64,000 bases of DNA, taken from Armatimonadota bacterium. GTDB lineage: Bacteria > Armatimonadota > UBA5829. The stretch lies in contig JBDKUO010000005.1 of assembly GCA_039679645.1 (NCBI GenBank), positions 1 through 64,000 of the forward strand, written 5' to 3'. The notes under the pieces are model-generated. The model was not told the DNA's origin, did no database searches, and saw only the letters and a program-made list of their open reading frames with translations. Below, one piece after another: positions 52,068-61,001 of this stretch; the first letter of the stretch is position 1, and each line of letters opens with the position of its first letter. Made by a program: the position numbers and the translations under genes.

Positions 52068-52727
52068 ATGGAAATCAAACAAAAAACAGAATTTGACCGG
52101 CTGATGACCGCCGCGCATGTGCACAGGCGCAGAGGCGACTATGACGAGGCTGAGCGTACAATTAAGCAGGCTCTCGAACTCTCACCCGATGACTTGGGTG
52201 CGCGGGAGTTTGCCGCCGATATGCTCTTTGCCCGCGGCAAGTTGGAGCAGGCTGCCGAGGCATATAAGGCCATAATGTCAGCCGATAAGTCGTGCGCATC
52301 CGCTGAGGAAAAATACGCGAAGGCGATCCTGCAGATAGCCGAAGGCAAGCGTCAGCAGGACCTTCTGCATGACATATTGGAAAACCCCAAGAAATACCGC
52401 CAACCCGCGCGCAGCCCTATTATAGCCGCCATCCTCTCGATTGCTCCCGGCTTCGGCCAGATATATAATGGCGAGTTCGTAAGGGGCGTTGTGATCTTTG
52501 TTGTCACTATGGTCTTCTGGGTGTTCTTCTACCTGCTTACGCCCGACGTAAGCACATATCGTCCCGACGATCGTCTCACGGCCTTTATGCAAAACCTCCC
52601 TCCGTTAGCTGTCATCTTTGCGCTTGCAGCCATCTTTTTGCAAATATATGCGTTCGTGGACGCCCCGGTGTGCGCGAGCAAACAGAAAGAAAAACTCGAC
52701 GCCCAGAATCGGTCGGATTCCGATTAA
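52068..52727 (+). CDS. TPR protein with C-terminal membrane domain
   Basis: 219 residues. Residues about 8-95 contain two TPR repeats (RRGDYDEAERTIKQALELSPDD; GKLEQAAEAYKAIMSADKSC). Three hydrophobic segments follow, beginning with IAAILSIAPGFGQIYNGEF, a TM2-domain-like motif. No signal peptide, so the TPR part should be cytoplasmic. Function unknown; a scaffold at the membrane is the simplest reading. Starts 10 bases after rsfS. Confidence 0.8.
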   Translation: MEIKQKTEFDRLMTAAHVHRRRGDYDEAERTIKQALELSPDDLGAREFAADMLFARGKLEQAAEAYKAIMSADKSCASAEEKYAKAILQIAEGKRQQDLLHDILENPKKYRQPARSPIIAAILSIAPGFGQIYNGEFVRGVVIFVVTMVFWVFFYLLTPDVSTYRPDDRLTAFMQNLPPLAVIFALAAIFLQIYAFVDAPVCASKQKEKLDAQNRSDSD

Positions 52728-52730
52728 ATT

Positions 52731-54950
52731 ATGCCATTACATCGCTGGATAAAGTATTCATCCGCCGTCATCTTCCTTCTGGGTATAGCCGCGCTTTTGT
52801 ATATAAAGCTAAACGTGTCACCGAGGGAATCTCTCTTTGCTGACTTCACTCCTTCGGCAGACGGCAAGCTCTGGACTGTGATAGGCAGTATCGATTCACC
52901 CATAGAAGCATATGTCGGTCTGGATGGATCCATTCAGACCGGCAGGAATGATTACGCCGCCTATTGGTATCTCTACGACCGTCAGTCGCACAGCCTGCTC
53001 AATCCGAAACATGCGCGCAGGTCTTTGCTGGACGGCAGCCTACCCGCTCCGGTAGTTCAATGGTCCGACAAAGGCATCAGCGCGCGGATCATGTCGTTTG
53101 TCATGCCTATTGATGGGACGGACATTTGCTTCTCCTCGATTACCATAAAAAATACCACCCGGCGCACTCGCTCACTTAATATGTTCCTGGCGGCGCTGCC
53201 ATACGGCGTGACAGGCAAGATGCAAAGCGCGAAAAGCATCGGCTACGATCATCAGAAGCGCACATTCCAGATCGGCACACAGAGTATCTATTGCGATAAT
53301 CAGCCGCAGGGTTTCGGAGCCGTCATCTCAGGCAAGAAAAACAACAAGCTGATAGACATAACGAGCTACATAGCAAACGGCACTCTGCCCAGATACGGTG
53401 ATCTCAAAACCAATGCCAAAGCGCAAATCATATCCGGGGCAATCGGCTATGAGATAAACATCAAACCCGGCGAAACCCAAACTCTCACATTCAAAGCGCC
53501 TATGCCGGGCACAACCCGTTGTTTCTGGAAACCCCTTTCCCGAAACGCCGATTACTCCAAGGCTCTAAAATCCTTCAGGCAAAGTTGGGATAAGCAGCTA
53601 AACCATGTAAGGCTGTCACTGTCGGACAAGCGTTACACCAATTGTTTCTATGCAAGCCTCGCATATCTGATGATCTTGAGTGATAACGGCGCGCCCAGAC
53701 CCGGCTCCGCCATATACGGGCCGTTTTGGGTCCGCGACAACGCCTATATAGCCGATGCCTATTACTTTGCCGGTCGGCAGGACCTGGCCGCAAACAGTCT
53801 AAAACAACTCTATCGCATGCAGCTTCCAAATGGAGGCTTTCGCCCGCATACTGGTACAAACGAAGACAGCGAATATGACGCGCCCGGCCAGGCGATATAC
53901 ACATTTGTGCAGCTCTATCGCCGCACGGGCGATATAAAGAGTCTGCGACGGACGTGGCCTGCTATCAAATCCGCAGCACGGTATATCGATAGACAGCGTA
54001 TTGATGCAAATGGAATTTTACCACCATCAATGTCGGCGGAGGACCTGGGTTCAGAGAGGCAGCAGCACTATTGGGACGACTTCTGGGCAGTGCGCGGTCT
54101 TCGCGACGCCTCATATGCAGCCGAAACACTAGACTACCATGAAGATGCAAAGCAGATCAGCAATCAGGCTCAGTCACTTCTGGGCGCGACCTGGGCGAGT
54201 ATCCGCACGCTGGCAAAGAAGCACTCGCTGGACTATATCCCCAACGGGCCGCAGGATATGACAAGTTCGGCTATGGCGCGCGGAACATCCTGTGGAATAT
54301 GGCCGTGCGGAGTATTGGATACATCTGATCCGTTCGTCCGGTCTGCGTTTGATGTGTATTGGAAAAAGTGGATTGAACCGCATAACGGAGGGTTCGAGCA
54401 CAAAGGCGAGTTCTGGCCTTATTCCGGTCTGGACCTTGCAATGGACTATCTGACCCTGCGAGAATATGAGCGCTCGGCATCTATCATGCGATGGAGTATA
54501 AACCACGACCCCACCAACGGCTTCTACTCCTGGCCCGAGGGGATGAATATGAAGAGCTTAGCCCTCGCGGCAGGTGATATGCCTCATGGATGGATGTGCG
54601 CATCATATATCAGCCTGATACGCAACATGCTCGTGCGTGTATCGAACGGCATTGTATTGATCGCGTCAGGCATACCCGCAGAGTGGCTTGCTCCGGGGCG
54701 ACAAATTAAAATCACCGGTTTCCCCATATCCGGCGGCCGCATTACATATTCTCTAGAGGTATCGAAAAACACTATCGACATAGATTTACAGTGCGCTGCA
54801 GACATCAAAACATGCCGGATGATATTGCCCAGGTCGATAAAAGTGACCGGTCTGGAGATTGACGGACGTCAAATGAAGTCGTTCTCAGCCCACGAATGCA
54901 GCTTTCCAACTACTGCTGGCAGCATCAAGATCAACATAATTCGCACCTAA
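52731..54950 (+). CDS. Membrane-anchored six-hairpin glycosidase
   Basis: 739 residues. One N-terminal membrane helix (about 10-24), a beta-rich domain, then an (alpha/alpha)6 barrel with GPFWVRDNAYIADAYY (WxRD motif), LPNGGFRPHTG, EYDAPGQAIYTFVQLYRRTG and YWDDFWAVRGL, typical of glucoamylase/phosphorylase-type glycosidases. The active site should face the periplasm. Substrate unknown. A 26-base palindrome of repeat family 3 (53521-53546) lies in frame and encodes the FWKPLSRN segment near residue 266. Last gene of the proA operon, 3 bases after the TPR gene. Confidence 0.78.
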   Translation: MPLHRWIKYSSAVIFLLGIAALLYIKLNVSPRESLFADFTPSADGKLWTVIGSIDSPIEAYVGLDGSIQTGRNDYAAYWYLYDRQSHSLLNPKHARRSLLDGSLPAPVVQWSDKGISARIMSFVMPIDGTDICFSSITIKNTTRRTRSLNMFLAALPYGVTGKMQSAKSIGYDHQKRTFQIGTQSIYCDNQPQGFGAVISGKKNNKLIDITSYIANGTLPRYGDLKTNAKAQIISGAIGYEINIKPGETQTLTFKAPMPGTTRCFWKPLSRNADYSKALKSFRQSWDKQLNHVRLSLSDKRYTNCFYASLAYLMILSDNGAPRPGSAIYGPFWVRDNAYIADAYYFAGRQDLAANSLKQLYRMQLPNGGFRPHTGTNEDSEYDAPGQAIYTFVQLYRRTGDIKSLRRTWPAIKSAARYIDRQRIDANGILPPSMSAEDLGSERQQHYWDDFWAVRGLRDASYAAETLDYHEDAKQISNQAQSLLGATWASIRTLAKKHSLDYIPNGPQDMTSSAMARGTSCGIWPCGVLDTSDPFVRSAFDVYWKKWIEPHNGGFEHKGEFWPYSGLDLAMDYLTLREYERSASIMRWSINHDPTNGFYSWPEGMNMKSLALAAGDMPHGWMCASYISLIRNMLVRVSNGIVLIASGIPAEWLAPGRQIKITGFPISGGRITYSLEVSKNTIDIDLQCAADIKTCRMILPRSIKVTGLEIDGRQMKSFSAHECSFPTTAGSIKINIIRT
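53521..53546. repeat. Palindromic repeat family 3, copy B, inside a gene
   Basis: GTTTCTGGAAA (53521-53531) and TTTCCCGAAAC (53536-53546) with loop CCCC; one mismatch from the copy at 49787. It is translated as part of the glycosidase. Confidence 0.72.
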
Positions 54951-55031
54951 GGATTAATTGCAAAATTCTTGAAATCAAGGCTCTTGTATTGCGTCTAATG
55001 TATTGTATACGCAATGAGGAGGGCAATCGAA

Positions 55032-56006
55032 ATGTCAACACGAAGTTTCATTCATCCGACTCGCTTTATGCAGGCACTATTAATCCTGTCACTGTGCTTC
55101 GTTATTACCGGAAGCGCATTTGCCGACCGCCCCGACAATAAAGACCACGGCAAAAACGACAAACCAAACGTCTCAAGACGCGATCACGACAGCAAGGACA
55201 ACGCAAGGGACTCCAAGCGCCCGGATAACAACAATCGCGACGCAAAGAATGGCCGCGATGACAAGAATGATCGCTGGTCCTATCCGGCGCAGGATAAGAA
55301 CCGACCAAACCAGCCCGACAGGCACGTAAGCGATTGGGATAGAAACAGAGACCGTGATCGACATGTCGGCCAACCGAGGAATTATCAACCCCCGGTCCGT
55401 CGCAAGATCACGGTTCAATATCGCTACCCATCGCACGCTGACTACAGACCTGCTCATTATACACATTGGGTATTCGATATAAGAAATACATCCAACTGCC
55501 GCAGGTCGGTCTATTTCTACTTCGGCTATCTACCGTATGTGAGTGTGACGCATGTTTATATTGAGCCTTATATCCATGTGCAATATCGCTCTGCGCCGGT
55601 AGTCATCAACAATGGCTACTATCTATACAGGCAGAACGCAACCGAGCTTGATAGTGCGCTCTCCGATATCCGAAGCGCATGGCTCAACGGCAGGGTCGAT
55701 CTCATCAAGAGACATATCAACTCCGGCCAACGGATAGCAATCCTGCTGGACGGCAGCTACGACTACTCAGTCGATTCGGATGATTATGCAAATATGACAA
55801 CCGACGCAATAGACCAGATGGATACAGTCGGGTTTGTATGGGATTCGGTCAGGCAGCGGACGGACGGCTATTATACCGCATTTGCAAAGCATACTTATGT
55901 AGACGATTCCAATCAGCAAAAGTCGGTATATGTAAGTTATACTCTCGACAGATACTATAATATAGTGGAAGTTGGTTCTTCTGAATCTTCCATGAACTAC
56001 TATTGA
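55032..56006 (+). CDS. Secreted protein with charged low-complexity region
   Basis: 324 residues, not recognised. Signal peptide (ends near SAFA, about residue 31), then some 90 residues dominated by Asp, Asn, Arg and Lys (DHDSKDNARDSKRPDNNNRD), then a compact Tyr-rich domain (about 125-324). The latter includes YFYFGYLPYVSVTHVYIEPY and a late stretch with alternating Asp/Tyr. ATG at 55032 follows GAGGAGGG. A strong terminator follows. The charged region could bind surface polymers (inference). Confidence 0.75.
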   Translation: MSTRSFIHPTRFMQALLILSLCFVITGSAFADRPDNKDHGKNDKPNVSRRDHDSKDNARDSKRPDNNNRDAKNGRDDKNDRWSYPAQDKNRPNQPDRHVSDWDRNRDRDRHVGQPRNYQPPVRRKITVQYRYPSHADYRPAHYTHWVFDIRNTSNCRRSVYFYFGYLPYVSVTHVYIEPYIHVQYRSAPVVINNGYYLYRQNATELDSALSDIRSAWLNGRVDLIKRHINSGQRIAILLDGSYDYSVDSDDYANMTTDAIDQMDTVGFVWDSVRQRTDGYYTAFAKHTYVDDSNQQKSVYVSYTLDRYYNIVEVGSSESSMNYY

Positions 56007-56020
56007 TCTCAACAACACTT

Positions 56021-56055
56021 AGGGCCGGGATCGAGTGATCCCGGCCCTTATTTAC
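56021..56055 (+). terminator. Intrinsic terminator after the secreted-protein gene
   Basis: AGGGCCGGGATC (56021-56032) and GATCCCGGCCCT (56037-56048) with loop GAGT, followed by TATTTACTT. Confidence 0.85.
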
Positions 56056-56114
56056 TTATATAACCTATAATGCCCGTCATCTCAAGCTATAGCCAGAAAT
56101 TGCGGGATTTCTGT

Positions 56115-56143
56115 TTCGGACGCGATCAGATATCGCGTCCGAA
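56115..56143. repeat. Palindromic repeat family 2, copy B
   Basis: TTCGGACGCGAT (56115-56126) and ATCGCGTCCGAA (56132-56143), loop CAGAT. The inner 17 bases are the reverse complement of the element at 23820-23836. Confidence 0.75.
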
Positions 56144-56165
56144 CACTAGTAGGAATGGAAACTTT

Positions 56166-56186
56166 CCACTCTCCACTCTCATCTCT
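56166..56186. repeat. Heptamer array after the alpha-mannosidase gene
   Basis: Units CCACTCT, CCACTCT, CATCTCT, abutting the stop codon of the GH38 gene at 56187. Confidence 0.7.
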
Positions 56187-59100
56187 CTACTTTTTGACGT
56201 AGAGCTTTACTGTCTTTATCTCGCTCTTGCCAAAGTCCAGAGCTATGGAGTTGCCGCCCACTTGCAGAGCCTTGCCCTGCTCTTCCAGCATGTTTGTCTC
56301 CTCGGCCTTTATCACAGACCATTTGGTAGAAAGAACCGCCTTAGCGGGCTCACCATTGCTCTCAAAGAGCCTTACTATAACCGCCGCGCCCTCGCCCGGC
56401 TGGTCTTCAGCAAGTTTCACAGCAGAGACAACCACACTATCAGAGTTAAGGCTGAGCATACCCTCACCAGGCTTCAGAGCGCCTGAGTGAGCCGCCTCTA
56501 TTACGCTAACCAGCGGCTGATTCAACTGCGATGCGCCGCTGACTGCATTTGATTCCTTCCAACTTCCCATGTGCGGGAAGATCGAATAAGTGAAGTGGTG
56601 CAGACCCTCGTCCGGGTTGTTGTCCGGCTCATACGAAGCCCTGACAAGCGTGAGAGCAAGAGTATTGCCCTGCGCGCTGTGGCCGTATTTGCAGTTGTTT
56701 GCAAGCGTGATACCTGCTTTGGAGTCGGATAGGTCGGCCCAGCGAAGCGCGGGGACCTCCTGACCGTTGGCCGTGCGCTCAACGGCTCCGAACGGGACCT
56801 CATAAGTCGCTTTGCTGTCTCCGAAGTATGGAGTAAAGGTAGTCTTGAGCATGGGAGCGTCGTGCGTTGCCCCACCCTTTTCGTGCCAATCGACCTCGGT
56901 GACAAAATCAATCCGCTCCATACCTGCGTATACCCTTATCTGCTGAGTGAGGCCGGAGTTGAGGAACTTGTGCTTCACTTCAATAACAGCCACCGCCGGG
57001 CCGCTCTCAATCAATTTGACCTCTGCCCCGGATATCAGGCTCTCCACTTTGGTGATGTCGCCGATATTCCAGGCGGACATAGGGTGCGGCTGCTCAAAGT
57101 AGATCATAAAGCGGTTGAGCATACCGGCGTTGACCTTGCCCTCGGGTCCCCAGCCCTGCCCGGGTTGAGCAAACTCGATGTTGTCTTTCTTGAGCAGGAG
57201 AGAGCTGACCGCGCCGGAGTTCGGATTGACACTTATCTTGATAAGGTCGTTCTCAATTGTCAGTTCAGCCTCATCGACCTTTATGTCGGTGTCGGCATTT
57301 TCATTAACGATGGAATAGACCTTGCAACCCAGTGAAGGCACATCCTTTGCCACAAACACCAGCTTGCCGTCCAGGACCTGGGCGGGGAAGAGATTGCCCG
57401 ATTCGTCTTTTACCGACACATTCGCCGGGTCTTTGCCGATGGACTTCACATCGACCTCTGCAATATCAGTGCGCTCCCAGGCAAGCTGATTGATGACCAC
57501 GATCTTCGGTTCACCCGAACCGGTATCCACTTTGCCGGCGAATTTGGACGCAGAGTCGGAAATTATCGACTTGAACGCGTCCTGCGAAGGCTTCAAGGCC
57601 TTGGCAGCGTCTCGATAAGTCGAGCCTATAGCGCACCCGCAGAGTATATCGTGGAATTGATGGAAGCTCTGGTTCTTCCAGGCATCGGCCAGAGTTTGGG
57701 TCGGATAGTCAAAACCGGCATCGATTGAGGCTAGCGCGGCAAGAGTCTCAGCAGTAAGCAGGCTCGTCTCACCATATCTGTTGAGCCATTTTATATCGCC
57801 ATGGCTGCTGTAACAGCCCTCGAAGATCGTATTCAGCTCGTCCTCGACTACCGGCAATTCAACGCCGGAAGCCTTAATTTTTTTCTGGAAATTGACAAAG
57901 CTGCTCATCCTTGTCTTCGGGTAAAATGGAGTCTTACCGAGCTCGATTCCTCGTTCTATATCTCGCGCAGTCGCCGCTCCGCCATGATCGCCAGTTCCGT
58001 AAACTTTTATTCCTGTTTTCAAACCGGTCTGCTCGTATACGCGTTTGCCCAACTCGCCTACGACCCAGGGGCAAACATCTCCGCCATAACCCAGGTCGTT
58101 ATAAGCCTGCACCTGCGAGCCGTCGGGAGACTGCCACATGAAGACCGGATAACCTTTGCCACTGCGGCAGAAGTAGTAGTAATCGATGCCGCTCTTCTTG
58201 AGAATCTGCGGATAGGTGACCGGGTGGCCAAACGTATCAGGTTCCCAACAGACTTTCGGCTCTATATTGAAGTTTTCACGCAGATAGCGCTTGGAGTGGA
58301 GTATCTGACGGACAAGTGTCTCGCCCATAGCCATGTTCAAATCGCCTTCGACCCAAGTGCTGGCAGTTACTTCCCACTTGCCCTGAGCGACGCGCTCTTT
58401 GATGCGCTCAAATACATCCGGGTGATAGTCCTGCATGGCCTTATAGACCGCCGCCTGGCTCTGCGAGAATACAAAGCCATCATAACGGCTCATAAGCGAG
58501 TCCATGGATGAAAAGTCTCTCTTGCACAGATCGACAGTCTCGTTCCACGGCCAGAGCCAGTTCATATCTATGTGCGAGTGAGCGATGAGATTGATCTCAA
58601 ACTTCTTCGCCTCTGTATCGAACGGCATCAGAATTTCAACCACATTCTTCGCGCACTCACGCCAGCGCGCCCAGTCGTTGCTTTCAAGAGCGTCAAGATC
58701 AATTGCGCCTGCCGCCTTTTGAAGCAGAGACTCTTTTTCAGGGGTGGGAGCTGACTGTGTTAAGTACTTGCATATATCGAGTTGCTCGGCAAATACATCC
58801 AGCTCACAGCCAACTTTATCCAGCGACTCTATTCTAAGGAATGTGTCCAGAAATGCCCCAAAGCCGTCCCCGCTCTTTGCCTTGATAGCAAACTGCAGCT
58901 TTTCACCTGGCTTGCAACTATCCAGCACCTTAAGCTCTATCGCTCTTGTGTCCGACCAGAACGGCTCGTGGTATATCCGCTTACCGTTCAGAAATATAGT
59001 AGAACCTATTGGAAATATAAAGATAAAATCCGCAGGCGAACCTGCTAGGCTGACACCGTAGGCTTCCTCAGGCAAAGTAATCTCTTTCCAAAACCATGCA

Positions 59101-59291
59101 TCGCCGCGTGCGGATGACCAAGTAAATCCGCAGTCCACTACTTCATGCTCACCAGCGAAGAGAGCATCACAAGGCTCATCGAAACCGTCTACAATCTTAT
59201 GAGACCATTTTCTGAGGGCTCCAACCTGCACGAATGCCTCGTGCTTGTCCCTGATCGACTTAACAATTTGATCTAAACCTTTATAGTCCAT
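56187..59291 (-). CDS. GH38 alpha-mannosidase
   Basis: 1034 residues, no signal peptide. An N-terminal beta domain is followed by the catalytic barrel with zinc ligands His240 and Asp242 in AHSHIDMNWLW and the nucleophile Asp352 in CWEPDTFGHP, then the helical and large beta domains of GH38. It removes alpha-linked mannose from glycans in the cytoplasm. ATG at 59291 has GAGGAAAAGG directly upstream; the frame continues further but crosses a repeat element. Divergent from the sugar isomerase and kinase genes, which may process the released sugar. Confidence 0.93.
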   Translation of the reverse strand: MDYKGLDQIVKSIRDKHEAFVQVGALRKWSHKIVDGFDEPCDALFAGEHEVVDCGFTWSSARGDAWFWKEITLPEEAYGVSLAGSPADFIFIFPIGSTIFLNGKRIYHEPFWSDTRAIELKVLDSCKPGEKLQFAIKAKSGDGFGAFLDTFLRIESLDKVGCELDVFAEQLDICKYLTQSAPTPEKESLLQKAAGAIDLDALESNDWARWRECAKNVVEILMPFDTEAKKFEINLIAHSHIDMNWLWPWNETVDLCKRDFSSMDSLMSRYDGFVFSQSQAAVYKAMQDYHPDVFERIKERVAQGKWEVTASTWVEGDLNMAMGETLVRQILHSKRYLRENFNIEPKVCWEPDTFGHPVTYPQILKKSGIDYYYFCRSGKGYPVFMWQSPDGSQVQAYNDLGYGGDVCPWVVGELGKRVYEQTGLKTGIKVYGTGDHGGAATARDIERGIELGKTPFYPKTRMSSFVNFQKKIKASGVELPVVEDELNTIFEGCYSSHGDIKWLNRYGETSLLTAETLAALASIDAGFDYPTQTLADAWKNQSFHQFHDILCGCAIGSTYRDAAKALKPSQDAFKSIISDSASKFAGKVDTGSGEPKIVVINQLAWERTDIAEVDVKSIGKDPANVSVKDESGNLFPAQVLDGKLVFVAKDVPSLGCKVYSIVNENADTDIKVDEAELTIENDLIKISVNPNSGAVSSLLLKKDNIEFAQPGQGWGPEGKVNAGMLNRFMIYFEQPHPMSAWNIGDITKVESLISGAEVKLIESGPAVAVIEVKHKFLNSGLTQQIRVYAGMERIDFVTEVDWHEKGGATHDAPMLKTTFTPYFGDSKATYEVPFGAVERTANGQEVPALRWADLSDSKAGITLANNCKYGHSAQGNTLALTLVRASYEPDNNPDEGLHHFTYSIFPHMGSWKESNAVSGASQLNQPLVSVIEAAHSGALKPGEGMLSLNSDSVVVSAVKLAEDQPGEGAAVIVRLFESNGEPAKAVLSTKWSVIKAEETNMLEEQGKALQVGGNSIALDFGKSEIKTVKLYVKK

Positions 59292-59309
59292 CCTTTTCCT
59301 CTCTCGGAA

Positions 59310-59358
59310 ATAGCTGAGAGCTGAGAGCAAAGAGCCCACAACTGTCAGACTCAGTTGT
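59310..59358. repeat. Heptamer/composite repeat, copy 4
   Basis: TAGCTGAG, two to three 7-base units (AGCTGAG, AGCAAAG, AGCCCA), a spacer and CTCAGTTG. It lies in the leader of the alpha-mannosidase gene. Confidence 0.7.
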
Positions 59359-59504
59359 GATTCGGTTGCGTGAAGTGCGATCTTGTTTGACGCAACCAGA
59401 CTTGGGACACTTTAGCATGCCAAGCAGCATTGGTCAAGCAGATTTGACACCTCTTTTTTCTTTCTCTAGTATATATTCAAAATCCGCAGCAGAGAGGCGA
59501 TCAG

Positions 59505-61001
59505 ATGAGAAGCACACCTATCGGTTTGGTTATGCTCAACGACGAACGCGAGCATGTTTGGACACAAAACATCAGTGAAAATATGGCTGTAGTCGACAGA
59601 TGGGCGGGCATTATCCGCAATGGCATGAAAAACCGGGACGGCAGCGCGCCGGAGGTGATCACGGCATCCAAGACCATCACATCGGTCAGAGTGGCTCAGG
59701 AAGTGGGAGAAGAACTGGCACGGGCTAATGTGAAGCAGCTTGTTATGTGCTATAACGTCTGGAACTTCCCGTTTCTGGCATGGCCGCTGGTCAACAGCCT
59801 TGGCGCCGATGTGCCTATACTCTCGCTCTCAAACAACAACGGCAAATATCCCGGCAATGTCGGTCTGTTGGCAAGCGACGGCGCTCTAAGACAGGCAGGC
59901 AGGCGGACTCACCGTATCGTAGGCGAGATCGACGATCCAGAAGTCCAGAAAAGCGTTTTTGCATGGCTGAGGGCTTCACAGGCCGCTACGACTATGAAAA
60001 ACGAGGTCTACGGGCTCTACGGCGGGCACGCAATGGGCATGGAGACGGGTTATTTCCATCTCACCCCCACCCTCAAGACATTCGGCACGACCTGCTGCCA
60101 GATAGACCAACTCCAGCTTGTCGAAACCCTGAAAACTATCCCTCAAAAAGATATTGAGGCCGGACTCAAGTGGTTCGAACAGCTCCTGGGGGACCGACTG
60201 CTCTATGACGGCAAGATGCTGACCCCCGAAACTCTGAAGACCCAGATCGGGATATACCTGGCCATGGAAGCGGTCAATAAGGAGAAAGGCTTTGATTTCT
60301 GCGGTCTGAAGGGCCAACGGGAGCTTGCCGAATATGTCTGCCTGGGCGATATACCCGAGATGATGATGAACGATCCTTATGACTGGCGGGGGCCCAAAGA
60401 ACCGACCGTCTGCGCTACTGAGGCCGATTCTTATGCAGCCCTCACGATGCAGGCACTCAAATATGTCACCGGCGGGCTGCCTACTCTGTTTATGGATGTC
60501 AGGCTGTATCACCCCGAGCTAGATATCTGGGACTGGTGCAACTCAGGCAACCATTCATCATGGTATGCTGCCCGCAGCAGTGACCCGAAAGAAAATTTCA
60601 AGACAATCACTTTCCACCCTGCCATGGAATTCTACTTCAAAGCAGGCGGAGCATCGGTCGAATTCGATGCCGCGCCCGGCAAAATGACCTTCGCCAGACT
60701 CGGACTCTGGGATGAGAAGCCCTTCATGGCGATTGTGCCGGGTGAAGTTGTGGACCTGCCCGCCGAAGAGCGAAAGAGACTCAATGCGCAGACAGACCCG
60801 ACATGGCCGCACGTGCACGCGAAGCTCGACTGCAGCATAGATGAGTTTATATCCGCATTCCCGGCTAACCATGCCCAGGGAGTCTTTGGTGATGTGGTCA
60901 AAGAGCTTAACTATTACTGCGAGATCAATGGAATAACCCCGATAATCCTCGGCCCGGCAAAAGATAAGCGCACAAAACCCGTCTGGGAGATGGTCCGGTA
61001 A
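59505..61001 (+). CDS. L-fucose/L-arabinose isomerase family protein
   Basis: 498 residues. IGLVMLNDEREHVWTQN, VMCYNVWNFPFLAWPL, YGLYGGHAMGMETGYF and a C-terminal metal-site region (TFHPAMEFYFKAGGASVEFD) indicate the fucose/arabinose isomerase fold, which interconverts aldoses and ketoses with manganese. The exact sugar is unknown. Its stop overlaps the start of the FGGY kinase (TAATG), so isomerised sugar is probably phosphorylated next. Confidence 0.82.
   Translation: MRSTPIGLVMLNDEREHVWTQNISENMAVVDRWAGIIRNGMKNRDGSAPEVITASKTITSVRVAQEVGEELARANVKQLVMCYNVWNFPFLAWPLVNSLGADVPILSLSNNNGKYPGNVGLLASDGALRQAGRRTHRIVGEIDDPEVQKSVFAWLRASQAATTMKNEVYGLYGGHAMGMETGYFHLTPTLKTFGTTCCQIDQLQLVETLKTIPQKDIEAGLKWFEQLLGDRLLYDGKMLTPETLKTQIGIYLAMEAVNKEKGFDFCGLKGQRELAEYVCLGDIPEMMMNDPYDWRGPKEPTVCATEADSYAALTMQALKYVTGGLPTLFMDVRLYHPELDIWDWCNSGNHSSWYAARSSDPKENFKTITFHPAMEFYFKAGGASVEFDAAPGKMTFARLGLWDEKPFMAIVPGEVVDLPAEERKRLNAQTDPTWPHVHAKLDCSIDEFISAFPANHAQGVFGDVVKELNYYCEINGITPIILGPAKDKRTKPVWEMVR

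Noticed and set aside
12902-59358. CRISPR arrays
   Set aside because: The repeats are 7-base units without spacers of constant length, and no cas gene is present.
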